From assembly GCF_034258515.1 (NCBI RefSeq), contig NZ_CP139438.1:3472001-3536000 (forward strand): DNA of 64,000 nt, given 5' to 3'. This stretch comes from Pseudarthrobacter oxydans. GTDB taxonomy: Bacteria > Actinomycetota > Actinomycetes > Actinomycetales > Micrococcaceae. The notes beneath the pieces were generated by a model. The model saw only the letters and a list, made by a program, of their open reading frames with translations, searched no databases and was not told where the DNA came from. Below are positions 51,218 to 60,266 of the stretch, piece after piece. Position numbers and translations under genes: made by a program. Position 1 is the stretch's first letter. Each line of letters opens with the position of its first letter.

Positions 51218-53767
51218 ATGACCACGCAGCTTGATTTCGCGCGGGTTTCTTTCGCTGCCGATCTTGCGCGCTACGGAAACCGGCCTGCCATCCTTGCCGA
51301 CGGGCTGACGCTGACCTACCGGGAGCTGGCCGCCCGCGTCGACAGCTTTGCCCGGAGGCTGGGCACTGAACGGCGCCTCATCGCCCTTGCGGCGTCCAAC
51401 GACGTCGAATCGCTGGTGGCCTACCTTGCCGCCCTGGCGTCCGGCCACCCGCTGATCCTCCTCCCGGAGGACAAGCCGGCTGCACTCGAATCCCTGGTGG
51501 CGGCCTACGACCCCGACGTCGTGGTCCGCTCCGCGAACGGCGAGTGCGTCCTGGACGAACGCCGGCCCGGGACCCGGCACACCCTGCATCCGGACCTTGC
51601 CCTCCTGCTCAGCACGTCCGGCTCCACGGGCTCCCCCAAACTGGTGCGCCTCTCCCACGCCAACCTGCAGGCCAACGCCGAGTCCATCGCTACGTACCTG
51701 CGAATCACGGCTGAAGACCGGGCCGCCACTACCTTGCCGATGTCCTACTGCTACGGCCTCTCGGTCATCAACAGCCATCTGCTGCGCGGCGCCGGCCTGG
51801 TCCTGACCGGACTGTCGGTGGTGGATCCGTGCTTCTGGGAGCTGTTCCGGCGGGAAGGTGCCACGGCGTTCGCCGCCGTTCCCTACACCTTTGAGCTGCT
51901 GGAGCGCGTGGGCTTCGCGGACATGGACCTGCCCAGCCTGCGCTACGTCACCCAGGCCGGCGGCCGGCTCGCCCCGGAGAGCGTCCGGCACTACGCGGAA
52001 CTGGGCCGCCGGCAGGGCTGGGAACTCTTCGTCATGTACGGCCAGACGGAGGCCACGGCCCGGATGGCGTACCTGCCGCCGGACCTTGCCGCCGCCCATC
52101 CCGGCGCCATCGGCGTGCCCGTCCCCGGCGGAGACTTCCGCATCGAACCCGTGCCCGGACTGGCCGACGGCGAGCTGGTGTACACCGGGCCCAACGTCAT
52201 GCTGGGATATGCCGAGACCCCGGAGGACCTGGCACAGGGCCGCACCGTCACCGAGCTCCGCACCGGCGACCTCGCGGTAAAGAACGCCGCGGGCCTCTAC
52301 GAGGTGCGCGGACGGCGCAGCCGGTTCGTCAAGATCGTGGGACTGCGCGTGGACCTGGGCCAGGTGGAACGCCTCCTGGCGGACCTCGGCGTGCACGCGG
52401 CGAGCGCCGGAACGGACCAGGGGCTCGTCGTCGCCGTGGAGGGAACCCACGACACCCGGCTGCTCACCAAAGTCCTCGCCCAGGGCCTCGGCCTGCCGCG
52501 CGCCGCCGTCGACATCCATGCCGTGGCGGAACTTCCCCGCCTGGCCACCGGCAAGGTGGACTACCCGGCAGTGGCAGCGCTCTCCGCAGCTGCCCCGGAC
52601 AAAGCGGCCCCGCACAAACGCACCCCGGACAATCGCTCCCCGCAGGAGCCGCAGGGCACCGCGGCCGGGCCGGACACCGTCAGGCGCATCTACGAGGACA
52701 CGCTGGAGCAGACGGACATCGCGGACACGGACACGTTCGTCTCGCTCGGCGGCGACTCCCTGTCCTTCGTGGCGGCCTCGGTCCGGCTCGAGCAGGCCCT
52801 CGGCCACCTGCCCCCGGACTGGCATGTCACGCCGGTCCGCGACCTGGAACCGCGCCGGCCGGGCCGGCCCGCCCGGACCCGGCTCGCACGGCTCTTTGCC
52901 CCCACGGACACCAGCCTGGTCCTCCGGGCCGTGGGAATCTTCCTGATCGCCGGCACGCACATCGGCCTGTTCAACTGGCAGGGCATGGCCCACGTGCTGA
53001 TTGCCGCGGCCGGGTTCAACTTCGCACGCTTCCAGCTCTCCGGCGAAAGGCTGCCCCGCCTGCGCCGGCAGCTCACCAGCGTGGCCCGGATCGCCGTGCC
53101 CAGCATGGTGTTCATCGCCTTCGCCTACCTGGTCACCGACCACTACGGCCTGGTCAACATCGTGCTCCTCAACGCCATCCTGGGGCCGGAGCAGGTGACC
53201 ACGCAGTGGCATTTCTGGTTCATCGAGGTGATCGTCTACATCCTGCTGGCCATGACGGCCCTGCTCTCCATCCCGTGGCTGCACCGCGCGGAACGCCGAT
53301 TCCCGTTCATTTTCCCGCTCATCCTGTTCGGCGGCGGCCTCCTGACCCGGTACGAACTCGTGGAGCCGGGTGTGCCGTACACCGTCCCCGCACTGTGGCT
53401 CTTCGCGCTCGGATGGGCGGTGGCCCGGTCCCGCAACCTCGCCCAGCGCTGCATTGTCTCCGCCCTGGCCGTCCTCACGGTTCCGGGGTTCTTCGAGGAC
53501 GCCAACCGCGACGTCACGGTGATTGCCGGCATCCTGCTGCTTGCCTGGCTGCCCGCCCTCCCCATGCCGCGGGCCCTGGGCCGCGTGACGGTCCTGCTGG
53601 CCAGCGCCTCCATGCACATCTACCTCGTCCACTGGCTGGTCTACCCGCCGCTGGCGGGCCTGGGCCTTCCGCTCGCACTGGCCGCCTCCCTGGCGGCAGG
53701 CGTGGCCTACTGGGCCTTGTGCAACAGGGTTGCCGGCGCCGCCCAGCGTTTGCGCGCACGGACGTGA
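51218..53767 (+). CDS. Adenylation-carrier-membrane acyltransferase fusion
   Basis: An 849-residue multidomain enzyme. Residues ~5-450 are an AMP-forming adenylation domain (LLSTSGSTGSPKLVRLSHANLQ P-loop, MYGQTEATARM, ELRTGDLA). A carrier domain spans ~480-550, with the phosphopantetheine serine Ser514 in LGGDSLSF. About 560-849 is a membrane acyltransferase-like region of ~9-10 helices. It would activate an acid, load it on its own carrier and transfer it at the membrane. No signal peptide; no downstream NRPS genes. Substrate and acceptor unknown. Start ATG 51218 is supported by position; the ribosome site is weak. Confidence 0.85.
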   Translation: MTTQLDFARVSFAADLARYGNRPAILADGLTLTYRELAARVDSFARRLGTERRLIALAASNDVESLVAYLAALASGHPLILLPEDKPAALESLVAAYDPDVVVRSANGECVLDERRPGTRHTLHPDLALLLSTSGSTGSPKLVRLSHANLQANAESIATYLRITAEDRAATTLPMSYCYGLSVINSHLLRGAGLVLTGLSVVDPCFWELFRREGATAFAAVPYTFELLERVGFADMDLPSLRYVTQAGGRLAPESVRHYAELGRRQGWELFVMYGQTEATARMAYLPPDLAAAHPGAIGVPVPGGDFRIEPVPGLADGELVYTGPNVMLGYAETPEDLAQGRTVTELRTGDLAVKNAAGLYEVRGRRSRFVKIVGLRVDLGQVERLLADLGVHAASAGTDQGLVVAVEGTHDTRLLTKVLAQGLGLPRAAVDIHAVAELPRLATGKVDYPAVAALSAAAPDKAAPHKRTPDNRSPQEPQGTAAGPDTVRRIYEDTLEQTDIADTDTFVSLGGDSLSFVAASVRLEQALGHLPPDWHVTPVRDLEPRRPGRPARTRLARLFAPTDTSLVLRAVGIFLIAGTHIGLFNWQGMAHVLIAAAGFNFARFQLSGERLPRLRRQLTSVARIAVPSMVFIAFAYLVTDHYGLVNIVLLNAILGPEQVTTQWHFWFIEVIVYILLAMTALLSIPWLHRAERRFPFIFPLILFGGGLLTRYELVEPGVPYTVPALWLFALGWAVARSRNLAQRCIVSALAVLTVPGFFEDANRDVTVIAGILLLAWLPALPMPRALGRVTVLLASASMHIYLVHWLVYPPLAGLGLPLALAASLAAGVAYWALCNRVAGAAQRLRART

Positions 53768-53772
53768 GCGGA

Positions 53773-53797
53773 CGACGGCGGCCCTCCTCCGCCGTCG
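53773..53797 (+). terminator. Hairpin after the fusion gene
   Basis: CGACGGCGG (53773-53781), a 7-nt loop and its exact complement (53789-53797). No T-run, but it follows the stop by 5 bp. Confidence 0.5.
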
Positions 53798-53880
53798 CCC
53801 GTCACCTTGTGCCAAGCCGCACCATGGGCGGCGCTGGACACGGATGTATCCAATAACACTAATCATGCTTACTATTGTCT

Positions 53881-53918
53881 GGCGCTGGCTGCCCGCTGGG
53901 GGCAGGCCAACCAGCGCC
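53881..53918 (+). promoter_or_regulatory. Two-part hairpin in the 5' leader of the repeat-protein gene
   Basis: GGCGCTGG (53881-53888) pairs with CCAGCGCC (53911-53918), and within it CTGCCC (53889-53894) pairs with GGGCAG (53900-53905). It ends 7 nt before the GGAGG ribosome site at 53925-53929. It could regulate translation, but no such role has been shown. Confidence 0.45.
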
Positions 53919-53934
53919 GTACGTGGAGGTTTCT

Positions 53935-54615
53935 GTGAGCATGGAAGAAATGCGTCCCCTGACCGACGACGAACTAATGGCGGAACAGGGAACCGCTTTG
54001 CCGGACAAGGAAGTTGCCTCTGTCCTTGACCTGAATGCGGACCTGGATCTTGGCATCGATGCGGCGGCACCCATCGATCTCGCCGTGGCCGCCAATGCCA
54101 ACGTGGCCGCGCCGATCGACGCCGCGGCGTCCGCCAACATCCTCTCCTACGGCTCCGAGGCCCAGGCGCTGGCCGACCAGGGGGTGATGATCGAGCAGGG
54201 CATTGTGGCTGACGCCAATGCGGCTTCCGCCCAGGACAGCACCATCGACCAGTCGGACGACACCGTCGGCGACGGCACGGTGGAGGACGGCGCGGCGGGC
54301 ACCGGGACTACGGAGGCCGGCACCGCCCTGCCGGACGTCGGCGCGCTGCCGGTGGACCCGGCCGCCGCACTCGACGGCGACCTGCTGAACGTCAACGTGG
54401 ACCTTGCCGCCGACGCGGACATCGCGGCCCCGATCAACGGCGCAGTGGCCGCCAACGCCAACGTGGCCGCGCCCATCGATGCCGCGGTTGCCGCGAACAT
54501 CGGCTCCATCGACAGCCAGGCATACGCCGTGGCCGAACAGGATGCCATCATCTCCCAGCACATCGAGGGCGAAGCCAACGCCACTGCCGACCAGCAGTCC
54601 GACCTCCGGCAGTAA
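53935..54615 (+). CDS. Acidic protein with two ~95-residue internal repeats
   Basis: A 226-residue, Ala/Asp/Asn-rich, strongly acidic protein with no cysteine, no membrane segment and no signal peptide. Repeat 1 (53983-54252) and repeat 2 (54313-54612) each start E-x-GTALPD, then run to DAAAPI or DIAAPI, AVAANANVAAPIDAA, ...ANI..S...SxAxAxAxQ...I.Q. A linker of Asp/Gly/Thr lies between. GTG 53935 follows GGAGG by 5 nt; ATG 53941 is also possible. The next gene begins 6 bp downstream and encodes an M50 protease, so it is a candidate precursor/substrate. Confidence 0.7.
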   Translation: MSMEEMRPLTDDELMAEQGTALPDKEVASVLDLNADLDLGIDAAAPIDLAVAANANVAAPIDAAASANILSYGSEAQALADQGVMIEQGIVADANAASAQDSTIDQSDDTVGDGTVEDGAAGTGTTEAGTALPDVGALPVDPAAALDGDLLNVNVDLAADADIAAPINGAVAANANVAAPIDAAVAANIGSIDSQAYAVAEQDAIISQHIEGEANATADQQSDLRQ

Positions 54616-54621
54616 GCACCC

Positions 54622-57018
54622 ATGACCCACACAAGCGGCGGGCCACGCACCCAGGCGGGCCCGCCGTCGTCCGCTGCGCCCACCGGCGACCACCCGCTGC
54701 ACACTCCCGCCCGGGCCGACGGCGTCCAGCTCATCGGGCCTTCCGAGGGATCCGGCTACCGGGAGCCGCCATCGCTGGTCCGCCGCGCCGACGGCCAGAC
54801 CCTGCAACTGACGCCGCTGTTGTTCGCGGTGCTGGAGGCAGTGGACGGGACACGGACGGAGGAGGAGGTTGCCCGGCACGCCAGCGAGGCGTCCGGAAGG
54901 CTGATCAGCGCGGACAATGTCCGCACATTGATGGGCTCACAGCTGCTGCCGCTGGGACTGCTGCGGCTTGCGGACGGATCCCAGCCCGCGGTCCGGAAGG
55001 CTGATCCGCTGCTGGGCATGCGCTTCCGCTACACAGTGACCGATCCGGAACGCACCCGCAGAATCACGGCACCCTTCACGGTTCTGTTCAACCCGCTGGT
55101 GGTCGTATTGGTGACCCTGGCATTCCTGGCTGCCTGTTGGTGGGTGCTGATGGTCAAGGGCCTGGGATCTGCCACCCACGAGGCGTTTGAGAACCCGGTC
55201 CTGCTCCTGTTGATTTTTGCCGTCACCATCCTTTCCGCGGGGTTCCACGAATTCGGGCACGCCGCCGCTGCCCGCAGGGGCGGGGCCACGCCCGGCGCCA
55301 TGGGTGCAGGCCTGTACCTTATCTGGCCGGCGTTCTTCACGGACGTCACGGATTCCTACCGGCTGGGCCGCGGCGGCAGAATCCGCACGGACCTTGGCGG
55401 CCTGTACTTCAACGCCGTTGTTGCCGTAGGCATCATGGGGCTGTGGTGGGCTACCGGCTTCGATGCCCTGCTGCTGGTGGTGGTCACCCAGATCCTGCAG
55501 ATGGTCAGGCAGCTGCTGCCTCTGGTCCGCTTTGACGGGTACCACATTTTGGCCGACGCTACCGGCGTGCCCGACCTCTTCCAGCGCATCAGGCCCGTCC
55601 TGCTGGGCCTGCTTCCCTGGCGCTGGGGACGGCCGGAAAACCGGGTCCTCAAGCCGTGGGCGCGCGCCGTCGTGACCCTGTGGGTGCTGGTCACCGTGCC
55701 GCTGCTGCTGTTCAGCCTTGCCATGATGGTGCTCGCCCTGCCCCGGCTCCTGGCCACCGCCTGGAGCAGTGCGGCCAAACAGCAGGAGCTGCTCGCCGGG
55801 AGCCTTGGCGCCGGCGACCTGGCCGGCGCCGCCGTGCGCATCCTGGCCATTGCGGCCGTGGCCCTTCCCATGGTCGGCATGCTTTACATCCTGGTGCGGC
55901 TGCTGCGGCAGCTGGTCACCGGCCTCTGGCGAAAAACGAGCGGACACGCACTTCGGCGGACTGCCGCGATGGGCGCAGTGGCTGCACTGCTGGCGGGGCT
56001 TGCGTGGGCGTGGTGGCCCGACGGCGGCACGTACCGTCCGGTGCAGCCGTACGAACGCGGGACGTTGGCCGATGCGACGGCTTCGGTCCTGCCTGCCTCG
56101 GGCACAGCGCTGCGGGAAGGCGGCAGCGGACGGACCGTGGCCCTGTGGCCCGAAGGCGCCGCAAAGCCCACCCGGGAGAACCCTCAGTTGAGCATGGTGC
56201 TGGTGCCGGTGGACGCTCCCGCGGGGGCTGGTCCGGCAGGAACCGCCAATTCAGAGGCTCCGTCCTGGGTGTTCCCCTTTGACAGACCGGCAGCTCCCGA
56301 GGAGGGCGGCAACCAGGCCCTGGCCGTCAACACCACCGACGGGTCCGTGACCTACAGCGTCGCCTTCGCTCTGGTGTGGGCCGAGGACGGTGAACCCGTT
56401 GATACCAGGAATGAGGCCTACGCCTTTGCCAGCTGCAGCGGGTGCGCGGCCGTGGCCGTGGGCTTCCAGGTGGTCCTCATCGTGGGCCAGGCCGATGTTG
56501 TGGTGCCGGAGAACCTCTCCGCCGCGGCGAACTACAACTGCTTAGAGTGCCTTACCTATGCACTGGCCAGCCAGCTGGTCCTCACCTTGGATGGCCCGCT
56601 TAGCGAAGCGGGCATGGCCTCCCTTCAGGCGCTGTGGGCAGAAATCGCCGAGTACGGCCGGAATATCCAGAACGTGCCGCTTTCCGAAATCCAGGCCACC
56701 CTGTCCTCCTACAAGGCACAGATCATGGCCATCGTCCAGGCGGATCCCAGCGCCACACAAAGTTCCGCCCAGGAAGCCACTCCTGCTCCTTCCGGGGAAC
56801 CAGGCCCAGCCCAGGCACCAACGGCCCCGGCCTCATCCGGCACGGGCACCGGCGCAACCGCTCCGGCAGGGACAGCGCCCGCCACCGCCCCGGCGACCCA
56901 GCCGGCGCCCGGCGACGCGCCGCCGTCGTACGCCCCCGTTGAGACACCGCTCCCAACGGCGGATACTGGGGGCACGGCTCCCGCAGCCGAGCCGCTTCCC
57001 ACCACAAACCCCACCTAG
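54622..57018 (+). CDS. M50-type membrane metalloprotease with PqqD-like N-terminus
   Basis: A 798-residue protein resembling the putative peptide zinc metalloproteases of the YydH type. Residues ~50-115 look like a PqqD/RRE-like domain (QLTPLLFAVLEAVDGTRTEEEVARHA). About eight membrane helices span 150-470. The zinc site H209EFGH213 and a later FDGYHILAD motif are present. A soluble C-terminal half has C605xxC608 and C640xxC643 and ends in a Pro/Ala/Thr-rich tail from ~690. It follows the repeat protein gene by 6 bp and precedes the DUF2945 gene by 8 bp. Confidence 0.8.
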   Translation: MTHTSGGPRTQAGPPSSAAPTGDHPLHTPARADGVQLIGPSEGSGYREPPSLVRRADGQTLQLTPLLFAVLEAVDGTRTEEEVARHASEASGRLISADNVRTLMGSQLLPLGLLRLADGSQPAVRKADPLLGMRFRYTVTDPERTRRITAPFTVLFNPLVVVLVTLAFLAACWWVLMVKGLGSATHEAFENPVLLLLIFAVTILSAGFHEFGHAAAARRGGATPGAMGAGLYLIWPAFFTDVTDSYRLGRGGRIRTDLGGLYFNAVVAVGIMGLWWATGFDALLLVVVTQILQMVRQLLPLVRFDGYHILADATGVPDLFQRIRPVLLGLLPWRWGRPENRVLKPWARAVVTLWVLVTVPLLLFSLAMMVLALPRLLATAWSSAAKQQELLAGSLGAGDLAGAAVRILAIAAVALPMVGMLYILVRLLRQLVTGLWRKTSGHALRRTAAMGAVAALLAGLAWAWWPDGGTYRPVQPYERGTLADATASVLPASGTALREGGSGRTVALWPEGAAKPTRENPQLSMVLVPVDAPAGAGPAGTANSEAPSWVFPFDRPAAPEEGGNQALAVNTTDGSVTYSVAFALVWAEDGEPVDTRNEAYAFASCSGCAAVAVGFQVVLIVGQADVVVPENLSAAANYNCLECLTYALASQLVLTLDGPLSEAGMASLQALWAEIAEYGRNIQNVPLSEIQATLSSYKAQIMAIVQADPSATQSSAQEATPAPSGEPGPAQAPTAPASSGTGTGATAPAGTAPATAPATQPAPGDAPPSYAPVETPLPTADTGGTAPAAEPLPTTNPT

Positions 57019-57026
57019 GAGCACAG

Positions 57027-57233
57027 ATGTCATTGGGCAAGGGAACGTCCGTGGAATGGAACACCCCGCAGGGCAAGACGCACGGCAGGATCGTGGAAAA
57101 GAAGACCAGTGACTTTGAACTGGACGGGAACACCCACCGTGCCAGCGAGGACGAGCCGCAGTATGTGGTGGAGTCGGCCAAGACCGGAGCCCGGGCCGCG
57201 CACAAGGCTTCCGCCCTGACCGAAAAGAAGTAG
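57027..57233 (+). CDS. DUF2945 (HVA1-type TUDOR) protein
   Basis: A 68-residue protein: MSLGKGTSVEWNTPQGKTHG, KKTSDFELDGNTHRASEDEP and VESAKTGARAAHKASAL. These match the short DUF2945/hypervirulence-associated family, whose role is unknown. GGAG precedes ATG 57027. Within the same unit as the M50 gene. Confidence 0.85.
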   Translation: MSLGKGTSVEWNTPQGKTHGRIVEKKTSDFELDGNTHRASEDEPQYVVESAKTGARAAHKASALTEKK

Positions 57234-57237
57234 CACG

Positions 57238-58434
57238 GTGGCCGCGCAGCACGAGGTGGTCATCATCGGCGGCGGCAACGCCGGCGTGTCACTGGCCGCC
57301 CGCCTGGAGCGCTACGGGGTCAAGGACGTGGCCGTCGTGGAGCCCAAGGACCACCACTTCTACCAGCCGCTGTTCTCCCACATCGCCGGCGGCCGGGCGC
57401 AGGCAACGGAGGCCGTCCGGTCGCAGGAGTCCGTGATCCCCCAGGGCGTGACGTGGATCCACGACGCCGCCGCCGGTGTGGACACGGACGCGAACACCGT
57501 CACCCTGGCGTCCGGTTCCACCGTGTCCTACGGACAGCTGGTGGTGTGCCCCGGCCTGCAGTATGACTGGGATGCCGTGCCCGGCCTGGCCGAGGCCGTG
57601 CACTCGCCCGCCGGCGCCTCGCACTACGAGTTCGAACTCGCGTCCAAGGCCTGGACCCTGTTGAGCGGCCTCACGTCCGGCACGGCCGTCTTCACCATGC
57701 CCGCCGGTCCCGTCAAATGCGGCGGCGCAAGCCAGAAACCCATGTACCTGGCCTGCGACTACTGGCGGGAACAGGGTGTCCTGGACCGGATCCGCGTGGT
57801 GATGGTGCAGCCCTACCCCACCGTGTTCGGCGTCCCGGAGGTGGACCGGGAGCTTGACCGCAAGATCGCCGAGTACGGCATCGAGCTGCGGACCAACAGC
57901 GAACTGGTTGCCGTGGACGCGGCCGGCCAGACGGCCACCATCCGGGACCTGGCCGCCGGTACCGAAGAGAACCTGCACTACGACGTCCTCAACGCCGTTC
58001 CGCCGCAGTCCGCCCCGGACTGGCTCAAGGCGACCGACCTGCCTGCAGCCGGTGACGCCGGCGGCTTCGTGGAGGTGGACCGGCAGACGCTCCGGCATAT
58101 CCGGTTCCAGAACGTCTGGTCGCTGGGGGACGCGGCCGGAACCACCAATTCCAAGTCGGGGGGCGCCCTGCGGAAGCAGACGAAGGTCCTGGCCAAAAAC
58201 CTGGTGGCCGCGCGGAAAGGCAAGGCCCTGCGGGCAAAGTACAACGGCTACTCGGTGTGCCCCTTCACGGTGTCACGCGACACCGTGGTGTTCGCCGAGT
58301 TCGACGACCGGTACCGGGCCATGCCCACCATTCCCCGGGTGCCAACCTGGAACGAGAGCAGGCTGTCCTGGGTGGTGGACCGGGACATCTTCCCGCAGGT
58401 CTACTGGAACCTGATCCTCAAGGGCAGGGCGTAA
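57238..58434 (+). CDS. Sulfide:quinone oxidoreductase-like FAD flavoprotein
   Basis: A 398-residue flavoprotein of the SQR family, oxidising sulfide and reducing quinone. FAD motifs VVIIGGGNAGVSLAARLERYG and the PVKCGGASQKPMYLACDYW segment are seen. Cys161 and Cys341 are the pair expected for the catalytic disulfide, with Cys104 also present. The GTG at 57238 lies 4 bp after the DUF2945 stop. The final stop TAA (58432-58434) abuts a 32-nt repeat array. Its placement with the protease genes may be incidental. Confidence 0.85.
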   Translation: MAAQHEVVIIGGGNAGVSLAARLERYGVKDVAVVEPKDHHFYQPLFSHIAGGRAQATEAVRSQESVIPQGVTWIHDAAAGVDTDANTVTLASGSTVSYGQLVVCPGLQYDWDAVPGLAEAVHSPAGASHYEFELASKAWTLLSGLTSGTAVFTMPAGPVKCGGASQKPMYLACDYWREQGVLDRIRVVMVQPYPTVFGVPEVDRELDRKIAEYGIELRTNSELVAVDAAGQTATIRDLAAGTEENLHYDVLNAVPPQSAPDWLKATDLPAAGDAGGFVEVDRQTLRHIRFQNVWSLGDAAGTTNSKSGGALRKQTKVLAKNLVAARKGKALRAKYNGYSVCPFTVSRDTVVFAEFDDRYRAMPTIPRVPTWNESRLSWVVDRDIFPQVYWNLILKGRA

Positions 58435-58512
58435 GTGAGAGAGGGTCCGGGGAAACCCCGCGTTAAGTGAGAGAGGGTCCGGGGAAACCCCGCGTTAAGT
58501 GATAGAGCGTCG
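58435..58512. repeat. 32-nt tandem repeat family, locus 4
   Basis: Two identical-length units (58435-58466, 58467-58498) beginning GTGAGAGAGGGTCC and a partial third, between the SQR-like stop and the converging ackA stop. Their GGGGAAACCCC core could form a small hairpin. Confidence 0.75.
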
Positions 58513-58513
58513 G

Positions 58514-59677
58514 TTACCCGGCCGCGGAAGTCACGACGGCGGCAGTCGCCTCCGCGATGGCCCGCTCCTCGTCCGTGGGAACCACCAGGACGGGAATGGC
58601 GGACCGCGCCGTGGAAATGACGCGCGGCTCCTTTGACCGCTCGGCGTTCAGGCCGGCGTCGAGCTCTATGCCCAGCGCGCCCAGCCTGTCCGCCACCAGG
58701 GCACGGAACTGGTGGGAGTTCTCGCCGATCCCTGCAGTGAACACCAGTGCCTTCGCCCCGCCCACGGCGACGTGGTACCCGCCGATGTACTTGGCCAGCC
58801 GGTAGGAGGTGACGGCGAGCGCCGTCGCAGCCCGCGCGTCGCCGGATTCCGAGGCCTCCACCACGGAGCGCATGTCGTTGTTGCCGGCCAGGCCTTTCAA
58901 CCCGGATTCCCGGTTGAGCATGGTGTCCAGGTCCTCCGGCGTCCAGCCTGCCCGGCCCAGGAACACCAGGATGGACGGGTCCAGGTCGCCCGAGCGGGTC
59001 CCCATCACCAGGCCTTCCAGGGGCGTGAAGCCCATGGACGTGTCCACGGAATGGCCGCCCCGGATGGCGGTGACGGAGGCGCCGTTGCCCAGGTGGGCAA
59101 TCACGCCGTCGAACTCTTCCATGGGCAGGTCCAGCAGCGCTGCCGCGCGCCGCGCCACGTACTCGTGGGAGGTGCCGTGGAAGCCGTAGCGGCGGATGCC
59201 GTGGTTGGTGTACAGCTCATCCGGGACAGCGTAGCGCCAGGCGTGCTCCGGGAGGGTGCGGTGGAAGGCGGTGTCGAACACGGCAACCTGCGGCATGTCC
59301 GGCCACTTCCTGGTGATGGCGCGGATCCCCAGCACGTTGGCCGGGTTGTGCAGCGGTGCCAGCGGGTTCAGGCGCTCGATGGCGCGGGTGATCTCGTTGT
59401 CAATCAGCACGGGTTCGGCGAACCGCTCGCCGCCGTGCACCACCCGGTGGCCCACTGCCGCCAGCTCCAAGCCGCCGAGTTCCTGGTGGATGGCGGCGTC
59501 CACCTGTTCCAGTGCCTCGGCATGGTCCCGCGGGCCCTCGATTTCCCCGTCCCCGTCACCGCCGTTGCCCATGCCGATCTTCTCGATCAGCCCCTCGGTC
59601 AGGACGCTCCCGGCCGCGACATCGCGCACCTGGTATTTGAGCGACGACGATCCGGAGTTGATGACGAGCACGAGCAT
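58514..59677 (-). CDS. ackA: Acetate kinase
   Basis: A 387-residue acetate kinase (acetate + ATP to acetyl phosphate + ADP). The ATP-binding LVINSGSSSLKYQ, the AVFDTAFHRTLPEHAWRYAVP and RRYGFHGTSHEYVARRAA motifs, and the GGHSVDTSMGFTPLEGLVMGTRSGDLDP stretch are clear. No phosphotransacetylase gene lies in the window. Start ATG 59677; its upstream neighbour is divergent. Ordinary member. Confidence 0.95.
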   Translation of the reverse strand: MLVLVINSGSSSLKYQVRDVAAGSVLTEGLIEKIGMGNGGDGDGEIEGPRDHAEALEQVDAAIHQELGGLELAAVGHRVVHGGERFAEPVLIDNEITRAIERLNPLAPLHNPANVLGIRAITRKWPDMPQVAVFDTAFHRTLPEHAWRYAVPDELYTNHGIRRYGFHGTSHEYVARRAAALLDLPMEEFDGVIAHLGNGASVTAIRGGHSVDTSMGFTPLEGLVMGTRSGDLDPSILVFLGRAGWTPEDLDTMLNRESGLKGLAGNNDMRSVVEASESGDARAATALAVTSYRLAKYIGGYHVAVGGAKALVFTAGIGENSHQFRALVADRLGALGIELDAGLNAERSKEPRVISTARSAIPVLVVPTDEERAIAEATAAVVTSAAG

Positions 59678-59813
59678 GAGGGGCCTCCTGAGCCTTGCTT
59701 CTGCGGTTCAAACCCCACTATAGGTGGGCGCGGCGGCCGATTCCTTGCGGATGGGCCCGGCTGCGCCTAGAGTCGGGGCGGACAGGCTGGACCACGCCCG
59801 AGAGGACACTTCC

Positions 59814-60119
59814 ATGACGAACGAACCCGCGTCGATTGACGAGAATGATCCCACCAACACGGGATCCAGCAGCACCGCTCCCCTGAATGCCCAGGCGGAT
59901 TCGGATGCCCGGCCGGGCTCCGGAAAGAAGGACCCCACGGTGGTGGAGGGCGCCAACCCGGCCCTGGACGACACCGGCAACCTCAAGGCCGCCGAAACCG
60001 GCGAAGCCCCCGAGGCCCCGGAGAACACGGAGGACCTGGACCTCACCCCGCAGGGCCTGTCGGACGAACCCGCCAAGCAGGAGGACCAGGAAAGCCTGGC
60101 CAAGCCGGACAACAGCTGA
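59814..60119 (+). CDS. Disordered acidic hypothetical protein
   Basis: A 101-residue hydrophilic, Glu/Asp/Pro-rich protein with no predicted fold, beginning MTNEPASIDENDPTNTG. AGAGGA is upstream of ATG 59814. A strong terminator follows at 60164-60199. Confidence 0.55.
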   Translation: MTNEPASIDENDPTNTGSSSTAPLNAQADSDARPGSGKKDPTVVEGANPALDDTGNLKAAETGEAPEAPENTEDLDLTPQGLSDEPAKQEDQESLAKPDNS

Positions 60120-60163
60120 ACAGCACCTCATTGCCGGGCCGCTCGACGGCTGGCAGCAATGGC

Positions 60164-60199
60164 GACGGCGGCACCCTGGCGGGTGCCGCCGTCGTTTTA
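60164..60199 (+). terminator. Intrinsic terminator
   Basis: GACGGCGGCACCC (60164-60176), loop TGGC and the exact complement (60181-60193) followed by GTTTTAT, downstream of the disordered-protein gene. Confidence 0.85.
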
Positions 60200-60266
60200 T
60201 CCCTGAATATGTTGCTACCCGTGCGGTCACGGGCAATACTGGGCTTGTAACGTCAGCTCAGGGAGT

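Noticed and set aside
53935..57018. Assigning the repeat protein and protease to a known lanthipeptide or lasso class
   Set aside because: No cyclase, radical-SAM or transglutaminase-like partner and no cysteine/serine core are visible, so a named class would be a guess.
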